A DNA stretch of 64,000 nt. It comes from Tribonema minus (lineage: Eukaryota > Sar > Xanthophyceae > Tribonematales > Tribonemataceae). Under the pieces are notes generated by a model. The model saw only the letters and a list, made by a program, of their open reading frames with translations. It did not search any database and was not told the DNA's origin. This document shows positions 55,703 to 64,000 of this stretch, piece by piece. Each line of letters begins with the position of its first letter. Position 1 is the stretch's first letter. The position numbers and the translations under genes were made by a program. The stretch is taken from positions 434,001 to 498,000 of the forward strand of contig JAFCMP010000224.1 of NCBI GenBank assembly GCA_017506865.1, given 5' to 3'.

Positions 55703-57007
55703 ATGACCGTTGCTGCAGACCTTTTTGGCGGAGAGGATGCTGCCTTGGGCATGACTCATCCGCTGGATGCCCTAGATCGCGAGGCCTGTCGCAGATACAG
55801 AGAGTTGTTTGCAGCCAGCGATGTGAGCTATAAGGATGTGCAGGACATGCTGCAACCAGCAGACAGGCATGGCTTCTCTGGTGAGCTAAGGTTGTCATCT
55901 GAGGCATCCTGACACGGCAACGCTGTTGATGTCCACTCCCGCGTGGCGTTCATCGCAAACATCACACTATCCTTGGTCGGCAAGAGGCGCTATTCCTAAG
56001 CTACAAGGCTGCTTCACAAAAAGTATCATGTGCCTTCTGCAGTGAGCTCCACAATTGTTAGGGGACATAGGCCGTTTAAGACTCATGTTGTGCATGGACC
56101 ATGCAGCATGTGATCGCCACCAACCTGTGTGTCACTACTCATGTAGAGAGGTTTGTCATCCCTGGCAGCGCTTTCAACACAGCGAAGAGCGTATCTCGCC
56201 GTGCGAACGCCAGCATACGCGAGCGTCGGCACCCATCACGACGTGGAGGCCTTACATCACCGTAATGCACGGCGTAGATGTGCTGCACAACCCCACACAC
56301 ATCGAGCAGGGGCTTGTGACTGAAACTGCTGCTGCCGATGACACACCGTGCAATGCTTCATACATGATAACGCTACAGTTAGAAACATGGCGCCACACGC
56401 GCTGCTGGACTGCAGCTGCACCGCTGCAGTTCACGACCGGACACCACTGTACAGTACATCGGCGCGGTCGCCTCGCCTTCATGAGCTCCTGCGCTCACAC
56501 GCAGGCCACGACAAACTGGCGTGGATGGGCGTGTCGAACGGCGACCACAGGGCGGCGATACTGCTGCGCATGGCGGCCCTCGCGCAATGGCGGGCGGCAC
56601 ACGGCGATGCGGAGCGCTGCCCTGCTGCGCAGCCGCTGCGAGACGGCGCAGCAACCCCCGCTGCCTCTCACGCTGAGGCGGCAGACGCCGCGAGCGGCGG
56701 CGCAGTGCTCAGCAGCAGCGCCGACGCTGCAGGGGGGGGTGACTTGGCAATTGGCGGACAGCACCTGGGACACGCTGCTGCGGACTGGTCTGTTGATGAC
56801 GTGGTTGCGTGGCTGCATCAGCATGGCCTCAGTGCTCAGGAGGAGCTGTTTCGGCAAAAGGGTGTGACGGGCGCGCAGCTGGCGGATCTGGCGACGGCTG
56901 ACTTGAAGTATGGCTTTGGGGTCGTGGACAAGCTGCACTGGCTCGGAGTCAGAGATGACCTGGAGCCGCTGGTCGCAGCTCTTCAAGAAGAGTTCAATGA
57001 TAGATAG
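55703..57007 (+). CDS. SAM-domain protein
   Basis: Two exons, 55703-55880 and 56430-57007 (phase-1 joint), give 251 residues. Exon 1 begins MTVAADLFGGEDAALGMTHP and contains an acidic helix (CRRYRELFAASDVSYKDVQD). Exon 2 has an Ala-rich middle and a C-terminal sterile-alpha-motif domain at about residues 175-240 (WSVDDVVAWLHQHGLSAQEE, TGAQLADLATADLKYGFGV, LHWLGVRDDLEPLVAAL). SAM domains mediate protein or RNA binding, and nothing else identifies the role. The acceptor at 56429 was chosen because it is the CTGCAG that brings the SAM frame into register with exon 1. Confidence 0.7.
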
Positions 57008-58474
57008 TGTCCATGTGCTGGTCAGTTTATCGTGTGCGTGTTGTCCTGTTCAATTGCAAAGAGGCGGGCTAATGGTGGTATTTACATGTAAAAATACAAC
57101 TATTTTGAAAAGTATGTCCGTGGCACTGCTGTGTTGGGGCCTTGCCAAGTCTGCCATCCTGAATGGCGGCACATAGCCCATGGATCTGCTGCCTAAACAA
57201 CGTCTCTCGCTGGCTTTCGAGCTTCAATCTACTGCAGCTAATGCCGCGTCCTTCAACTTCACAACAACCTGTGCAAACCAGCCTCAGCATACATGTACAC
57301 TCATCCTGTGAACCCCCAATGCTTCGGTTGGAGCAGCACTCACTCTGTTACATGGATCTTGATGCAGATGCTGAAGTCTGCTAATATGCGCAGACGCGCA
57401 CGCCAATATGTTTCGTTGCGTACAAACGCTGATACATATGGGCTGCACTCACTCCCCCTCTTATTCATGAAAACTCACCTATGAGCATACTACGGTATCA
57501 CAATAGAAATGTGGTACCAACAGCGTGCCATTCAGATGTGATGCGTATTTACCGCCCTCCCACCTGCTGCCAGTGCGGGCCACATCCTTATTTGAGATGC
57601 ACACTCGAGCCCTCTTTCAGCGCAGCAGGCTACCACATGTACACGATGGAAGTCCGTGTATGACTCCAGCGCAACGGCTGAGCGATGAGCACCAGCTCTG
57701 CTGCTGCCTGCATGGCGTGTGCTCTGCCAATAAGCACGCGTCAGCACACCCAAGACCCACGCATTGCTTATGTACTGTTTGCCTGCTGCTTGGTCATGAC
57801 ATTCTGCTGCGAGAAAGTACGTGGCTGTGTACAATGAGTCGCTTCTTGCGCCAGCGTCCACGCCAGTCCTGCACGCATGCGATGAACATAAATCACACCG
57901 TCCGCGGTGGCGAACGCAGGCCCATATCAGCCTGTGTCACTCCAGGTATCCATCCCTTTTAGACGGCTCTGTCCATTTCGGCCACCTCTGCTCCCCTGCT
58001 CACATGCTTTATTCGTTTTCCGCCAGCCGCAGATCCGCTGCCCTCCGAGCTCGTCCATCTGTGACGTGCGAGGAAGAGCATGCATACTCAGCAGCTGAGA
58101 CACTGACTGCCATTTGGTGCCACATGGCTGTTGATGTCGAATGACGAACCATGTAAGCGATTGCATGGCAACAACGCCGCACGACATACCAAGTTCGGCA
58201 ACAATTGCATTGGCAACAGGGCCACGCGACAGGCAACATAAGCGCGAATGTATCAACATGCTGCTCGACCACAGCATCCTGTGACTCACACCATACACAA
58301 CGGGGTTCGTTCGCGATTCGATATTGAACGCCTCCCGGCACGAGAGCTACCACTTGGCATTCACTGCAGGGTCTCGCAAGTGCTTCTACACACCTGCCCA
58401 CACTATCATGGCCACATCATAGAATGTCGCACGACATAACACTATTTGGGCTGCTGTTGTAGCTTTGGCCTTAC
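57008..58474. other. No gene recognised
   Basis: Intergenic between two convergent genes. No protein-like frame or clear repeat seen. Confidence 0.45.
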
Positions 58475-59172
58475 CTAGGCTCCTATTGCATCGCACTTGA
58501 AGAAAGGGATGCGCGGCAGGGCCGCAACGGAGCCAAGCCACATGTTGATGAGAGCTGACTTGACAAACTTGAACTCGTCCTTCGTGTGGTCCGGTCCGCA
58601 GGGGCCCAGCATCATGCCTATGACACAGCCGTCCCGTTTGAAGAGGGGGGCTCCGATGTAGCACCCCTCAGGCGCCTTGATGGAGACGGTGCCAAAGAAA
58701 AACTCGAGGGGGCTGATCTTTACGCATGCCATCACGGCAGTGGCACTGGCGGGGTATGCGACGACAAAGGCTTCGGACACGTGCTCGCATCCGCCAAACG
58801 GCGTTGGCGCCGGCGGCACATCGTGTGGATCCTCCATGGACCGGAACGCGGCGATGTCATCGTCGGAGCTGCTTTTCAACACCTCAAGGTTGATGACTTG
58901 GCCCCTGTTACACCACGGCATGCGGTATCTGGGTGCTGAAGAAGGACGTGGGCGACCGACAGCAAGTAGTTCTTGCCCTGCTGTTGCCCTCCCCCCAGAT
59001 GAAACCACCCGTTTGTTGAGGCGCAGACCTCCCCTGCAGCGTCAGTGTACTCTATGACAGCCACTAAGCCCTCGCCGCGCTCACGCAGCCGCCGTCTGAG
59101 AGCAGCCTCGGGGTCGAGCTCGAAGTCAGGAGCGCGATTGTACCATGGGGTGAACACCATGATGGGCTCCAT
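58475..59172 (-). pseudogene. Trypsin-like serine protease relative, frame broken, Ser lost
   Basis: The ATG at 59172 starts an N-terminal half with strands and a catalytic His motif (ASTNGWFHLGGG, then NYLLSVAHVLL). After about 58940 the similarity continues in another frame (GQVINLEVLKSSSDDDIAAF to the stop at 58475). No GT-AG intron spans the change, so a one-base indel is likely. The second half has the strand pair around the active-site loop, but the expected G-SGAP reads GCYIGAPLFKRDGCVIGMML, with Ile at the nucleophile position. Even if the frame were intact it would therefore be non-catalytic, perhaps a pseudo-enzyme. It is divergent from the related locus at 59613. Confidence 0.6.
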
Positions 59173-59612
59173 ATTGTATCGCGGCTAAAAGCCAGCGCTG
59201 AATGTTTTGTGTGTGTGTGCGTGCCGCGTCAGTCTCTCTATCCAAGTCGGCGTGCTAGTCAGCGATTTTGAAAGAAAATTGTGAGTACCTTCATCCTGGC
59301 CTCCGTTTATTCTGACTTGGCGCGAAAAACGTTTTATTTGAAAAGACGGATCAAAGTTTAGCGTGCCTTCAGAGAGACAGACGACAATACCAGACAGACA
59401 CAGGCTGAGTGGCACGGTGAGTGCTCTTGCGGCGTGCCAAGTTCTGCACGAATAGAGAGCTTCGGAAAAGGGTTTCAGACTTGAACTTTAGGACTTGAAC
59501 TTCGGCAGCAGAAGTTTTTGCGCGTTAACTACGGAACGCACACATTTCCGAGGCAGGTGAGGCGGTTTGCTGTTGCCGTAGGTCGTATTGCTTCCCAGAC
59601 GCGTTTGCCACG
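59173..59612. promoter_or_regulatory. Divergent intergenic region of the protease-like pair
   Basis: 440 bp between opposing starts. A GACTTGAACTTTAGGACTTG / AACTTCGG cluster at about 59479-59505 resembles the word cluster before the DnaJ gene. No TATA box assigned. Confidence 0.35.
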
Positions 59613-60216
59613 ATGGCATGGGCGCATCGAGTTACGGCGTTTTCTGTCGATCGACAATTTGCATGCCTTTGCCGGCAAGATGCATCAAACGATGTCTCAG
59701 GAGTTTCGGTGTATGTCTTCGCATCGGGCTTCCTGCACGGCGCCACTCCTCGGGTGGTCAGCTCACCTGCTGGGGATGGAAGGCGCGCGCTTCTATCGGG
59801 CTGTGCTTCCAGCGGGCACCGATGTCGAAGTCATCCCCGTATTCTCATGGACTGCACCCAAGCCGGCCGAAATGACGACTGCAGCTTGCGAGCCGCCCAC
59901 ACTACTGCAGGATGTGATTGTGCGTGCAATGATTGGAATTGAACCAAAGCTAGTATGCGGGAAAGGCTGCATCACAGAGGTGGAGGAGGACATGTCAGAC
60001 TTCTACACAGATGCGTATGCGCGAAAAGGGTTCTCTGGGGCACCAGTCCTGTGCGCCGACGGCAGCATCGTAGGCATGTTGCTAGGGTGCACGGCCACGT
60101 CGGAAATCGACCGTATACCGAGGGTACGGGTGATGCACGCCCACTTTTTGAGCTGGAATCTGACTCAGCAGGGCTACCCGCCGTCGTTGGAGCAGCCCCA
60201 GGTTTATCAGCCCTGA
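59613..60216 (+). pseudogene. Trypsin-like serine protease relative, frame broken, Ser kept
   Basis: The ATG at 59613 opens a frame with SGVSVYVFASGFLHGATPRV. From about 59785 the protein-like sequence moves to another frame (ARFYRAVLPAGTDVEVIPVF to the stop at 60214-60216). The active-site Ser loop is complete (YARKGFSGAPVLCADGSIVG), but no His motif is seen between the two halves, so a segment may be missing as well as the frame shifted. An unrecognised intron cannot be ruled out. Together with 58475-59172 this looks like an inverted gene duplication in which each copy has lost a different catalytic element. Confidence 0.55.
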
Positions 60217-62025
60217 TCTGGCAGCTCCCGGCCGGCGTTGCATGCAGATGCCCTCGATTGCTCTCCTAGTGTTGCTGCCACCGTGTGACACTGCTTAGCG
60301 TTCTCGATAGTTTGTAGAGGATAGCACTTGTGGTGCCCTACCATGTTCATGTGATTCTCTGACTGAGTCGCTACCCACATGGCACACAAACAGCATGCGC
60401 TGCGCAAGTGCGTGCTGAACCCTGCATGTCGTCAGTGTCTGCCTTCATGAAAAAGCTGTCAAGGCCAAGATCTGTTCTCTGTTTGTCTGCTGCCGCTTTA
60501 CCCCGTGTTTTTGTTTGTCTGCTGCTGCTTTACCCCGTGAGAACAGACACCGTTACGTCAAACCCACCATAGGCCTCTTCACTGAGGCATGCACCCCAGC
60601 TGCGTCTCCTCGTCCGCGGCGGCAACTTGAACGCTGCTGACCGCACCAGTCATCCATCATATGACGCATTGCCGCTGCGACCAGTAACTGCTGCACCGCT
60701 GTTGCGACCAACACCAACACCGTTACATCAGCTGTGCCCTATGCCCCACTGTACATTGCACCTGTGGCATCCGCCTCCTTCTCCGCTGCAGCGGCATTGT
60801 TGCGCAGGGACAGGCCGTGCAGCGCTGCAGCGGCGCGCATGATGGGAGCACCCTATCTTGCAGCGACCATCCCAGATCGCGAGGCTGCTCGTCGCCCGCG
60901 TACGCCGTGGGAAGCCGCTTGCTCCAGGGCGAAAGCATGCTGTTAGGACACGGCGCGCAAGAGAAGGCTCACGCCCAGGTGCCGGTGAGCGAGGGTGCCA
61001 AGGAACAGGGCGTCCGCTGCATCTAGTCACAATGTTGCCTGCCAGAAGGGGGGGGGGGGCACGGCGGCGGGGGAGGGGCACTATGGCATGTGGTAGGGTA
61101 AGTGGGGGAGAGGGACGGAAGCATCACGGCATGTAGCAGCGGGCCGGCGGTATCGGTAGCGGGCGGTTTTGTAGCATACATGACAAATGTGAAAGCACCA
61201 CAAACACGCCACTGTGAAGCAGTGGCATGGGAATGTCAAACCATGTACCGAACAACAAAGCCTTTGCCCCAGAGTAATTCTTGCCCGACGCTAAGCCTAC
61301 TTTTAAGGGTGACTGTGTAGCCTCACCATGGCCAGCGTTGCAAAGACGCCAACAGCGCAAAGTACAACAGCGAGAATTAATAAAAAGTACAACAGGCAAG
61401 CAGGAACGGGAAGGAGCCGGGCGGCTTACCCGCTGGCGAGCGCTCATGCATTGCCTACGCCATGGCTCCACAGCAAACAACAATAGGGTAGGCCTGTGCG
61501 CGCAGCACAGCTTAGCACAGCAGAGCACAGAAAGGGGCCGGCATGCGCAACAGCAGTCAGTACCTGACAATGGCGCGAGAGCCTCTTTGTGGTGTGGTGG
61601 AGAGAAAGGCATGCAGAGAGGGTGCGAAGAGGGTGACACCACGGATGAATCGGCACCTCAGTGTGTGCATTGTGAGAGTGAAGTGCCCATGAAGGCTACG
61701 ATATGTGTAACATGATACAACACGTTGAAAAAAACTGAACATGATGCTGAACAACACCCATCAACCCTAAACCTTAACTGAGCCGATGATGCATGCGGTA
61801 TGTATGTGCACTCCTACTGCAACTGGCAAATTTCGGGAGCTAGACAGCGTCACACCAGGGTGTGCAGCGTGTCTTCCAGTGCTGCATTAAAGTGGCCTTA
61901 GGCTAGCCTAGATCCACGTAATCGTGCTGCGAGCGCCGGACACTCAGGAGCTGACAAAAAGCAGCCTGAAAGCTTTTACTTTTGTTGTGACTTGGCTGCT
62001 CCCTGCAACGTAACCTCCAGGCGCC
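60217..62025. other. No gene recognised
   Basis: A fragment at 61369-61395 (GCGAGAATTAATAAAAAGTA) matches the inner end of the inverted repeat at 33255/38019. G runs occur at about 61050. Confidence 0.45.
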
Positions 62026-63175
62026 ATGTCTATAAAGCTGAAGGAGCTGATCAGGGCCGTCAGAGCCTGTAAAACTGCTGCGGCGGAGCGCAGCGTGGTG
62101 AGCCAGGAGCTGGCCCTCATCAGGACCGCTTTCAAGGAGGAGCAGCTGGAATATCGCAACAGGAATGTTGCCAAGCTGCTCTTCATGCACATGCTGGGCT
62201 ACCCCAGCCACTTTGGGCAGATGGAGTGCATCAAGCTCATCACCTCGCCGGAGTTCACGGACAAGAGGATCGGCTACCTGGGCCTGATGCTGCTGCTGAC
62301 GGAGAAGGAGGAGGTGCTGATGCTGGTCACCAACTCCCTCAAAGTGGACCTCAACTCTCAGGTACCTACATTGCGGCACACACTGCATGTAATCCTGTGC
62401 GCGTTGGTGATGAGCCTTTGCAGATGACACATCACAGAGCTCTTTGCGCAGTCACAGAACAGCAGGCAGCAGAAATTGAGCGATCAGGGTGAGGGTGAGT
62501 GTACCAGGCCTACACATCGCACCAGTTTTTGATGCCAACAACATGCCTGACCATCATGTACCATTACTCATGAGAACTACAGGCAGCTTGGTCCCCCGTC
62601 GCGATTGACACAGAGCTTCACGTTTGCAACACGACCCAGCAATCATGTACGTGGCAGTCACTGACATCTTGGGCTCCCGTTGTGACTGGCACAGAGCTTC
62701 CATCTGCAACACGACCCAGCACTCTTGCACGTGGCAGTCACTGCGTCCGGTCTGGCGAGCCGCCCGCGCGTATTGCTGCCTTCGCGCACAACTGTTGTCA
62801 CATGATACAGCGCACAGCTCCCGTCACCGACTCAGAGCAAACCTGCGCTGCATACTTTCAACACACACGTCGACACATACCACTGCCAGCACAGGCGGCG
62901 GCCGCACTGTGAAGGAGAGTCACATCCTGTACTCTACTGCGCACACATCACCCCCGCTGTTGTTGCGGTTTTGCCAAGAAGGAGAGTCACCATTTGCGCA
63001 ATGCCCTCGCTTGCAGAACCCATTTGTGGTGGGGCTGGCGCTGACGACGGTGGGCAACCTCGCCACGCCGGACATCGCGCGCGATCTCATGATGGACGTC
63101 GACCGGTACCTGCAGTCCAACAACCCGTACCTCAGGAAAAAGGCGGCGCTGTGCACGATCCGCATCCTGCAGAAG
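62026..63175 (+). CDS. AP1G: AP-1 complex subunit gamma (gamma-adaptin), 5' part
   Basis: Large subunit of the AP-1 clathrin adaptor at the trans-Golgi and endosomes. Exons 62026-62361 and 63017-63175 give the first 165 residues; the gene continues past the window. The start [20 protein letters not shown] is the conserved N-terminus. [64 protein letters not shown] and [20 protein letters not shown] follow the family almost residue for residue. The remaining trunk, hinge and ear (about 650 residues) are not seen before the right edge. Confidence 0.93.
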
Positions 63176-63211
63176 GTCAGGCGCTACATACAGCATGGAC
63201 TGTGTGTGCTG

Positions 63212-63258
63212 TTGCGTAGGGTTGGGATTAGGGTTGAAGTTGAAGTTAGGAGGGTCGA
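63212..63258 (+). repeat. Telomere-like tract passing into GTTGAAGTTGAAGTT
   Basis: GTAGGGTTGGGATTAGGG is followed directly by TTGAAGTTGAAGTTAGG in a gamma-adaptin intron. Confidence 0.7.
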
Positions 63259-63264
63259 GCGCTG

Positions 63265-63585
63265 TGCACGAATCCATGTGTTGCAGAAGGTCACAGAAGC
63301 TGCATGGAGTACGTACGTACGTGTGGCGTTTCGCATCTGCCATACGCCATTCTCAAATGTGAGGCTGGGGGCGGTGTGTGCGCATCAGTGCACTGCTGCT
63401 TGTGCCGACGTGAGCTGTAAATGCCTGTCCCCCATCGGAGATGTCGGTTGGTAGTGCAGCATGCCGCTGGTTCTGAGTCCAGTAATTACACTTCATGTGC
63501 AACATGCCATTGGTGCTTGATCTGGCAAGCGAATCAGGAATCTCGCAGCGCGCAGGACGTGCATTTGCAGAAAGTGCAGGTGTGC
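63265..63585 (+). repeat. Weak echoes of the end of gamma-adaptin exon 2
   Basis: GTGTTGCAGAAGGTCACAGA at about 63279 and GTGCATTTGCAGAAAGTGCA at about 63559 resemble the exon end ATCCTGCAGAAGGTCAG (63165-63180). Both are short, so chance is possible for the second. Confidence 0.45.
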
Positions 63586-64000
63586 TGCAGCCCGCTCTCA
63601 CTGTTTCAGTGGGGGGTTTGTGAACTTCAACTGACTTTGTGGCCCATGCATGAGCATGGGGTGCGCAGTAGCTGCTGAGCAGTGCTGCGCATTGAGTGGG
63701 GCATCCGCTGGCAATTGTGTCTTGCACATCCGTTGATACTGGGTATTGACTGCCAGGCAAGGGCACTGCACTGGTGCCTGATTACGCTTGAACTTCAAGA
63801 TGCCACAAGTGCTCTGGCATCAAATCAGGATGTAGCAGCGCGCATGCGCCACGCCCCTGCACACTCTGTTGCGGTGGCCATACCTGTCTGATAACGCCAA
63901 CTGCTGTAGTGGCACACAAGCATGGATTCATGGGGATCTGCCGAGCAGTGCTGCGCAGTGGAGGCGGTGTCGATCGTGTTGTGTGCATCCTGTGGCACTG
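63586..64000. other. Intron of gamma-adaptin gene, no further exon seen
   Basis: The next expected exon (VPELIENF-like in the family) was not found before the window ends. Confidence 0.5.

Noticed and set aside
1-64000. tRNA and rRNA genes
   Set aside because: No cloverleaf with A/B-box character and no rRNA-like sequence was noticed by eye. A covariance-model search would be decisive.

Overview
The window is nuclear DNA of a eukaryote, most likely a unicellular or filamentous alga. Genes are broken by many GT-AG introns. The recognisable proteins are eukaryotic: V-ATPase subunit B, APC10, ER-type DnaJ, heat-shock factor, R2R3-MYB and gamma-adaptin. Introns and spacers carry short interstitial TTAGGG/CCCTAA tracts. 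Green algae and plants usually have TTTAGGG, so a stramenopile (xanthophyte or brown-algal side) is my preferred guess, at low certainty. Coding exons are GC-rich, Ala/Gly/Gln homopeptides are common, and acceptor tracts are often long runs of C.

Layout. 0.1-0.7 kb: decayed Copia RNase H fragment. 1.8-4.3 kb (minus): V-ATPase subunit B, five exons found, C-terminal third missing. 4.5-7.7 kb (plus): APC10, head-to-head with the ATPase across 212 bp. 10.1-14.8 kb (minus): GH26-like glycoside hydrolase with a membrane anchor. 15.7-21.3 kb: segmental duplications, including a second copy of the MYB promoter and 5' end and pieces of an unrecognised minus-strand gene. 22.0-26.3 kb (plus): R2R3-MYB factor. 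28.2-32.7 kb (plus): secretory-pathway type II DnaJ. 33.6-34.3 kb (plus): intronless two-SAP-domain protein. 37.2-40.3 kb and beyond (plus): multi-pass membrane protein. 42.1-43.5 kb: degenerate coding stretch ending in a palindrome. 43.6-47.9 kb (minus): LINE-like retroelement, one long frame with two nonsense codons. 48.8-54.2 kb (plus): heat-shock factor. 55.7-57.0 kb (plus): SAM-domain protein. 58.5-60.2 kb: divergent pair of trypsin-like protease relatives, both with broken frames. 62.0 kb to the right edge (plus): start of AP-1 gamma-adaptin.

The strongest unexplained pattern is what I call exon echoes. In at least eight of the intron-containing genes, the end (sometimes the start) of one exon, with its splice site and some adjoining intron, is repeated one to nine times inside the neighbouring intron or flank, with uneven decay. 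The APC10 array is the clearest: about nine extra copies of the end of exon 3, three of them still complete 57-nt, frame-preserving exon modules with a usable acceptor and donor. Other notable items are the copied MYB promoter, two palindromes of more than 300 bp, a GT microsatellite that begins exactly at a splice donor, and the in-frame stop in the retroelement.

The genes share no obvious pathway. Exon coordinates were read by eye from conserved protein frames and splice consensus; no alignment or transcript data were available.
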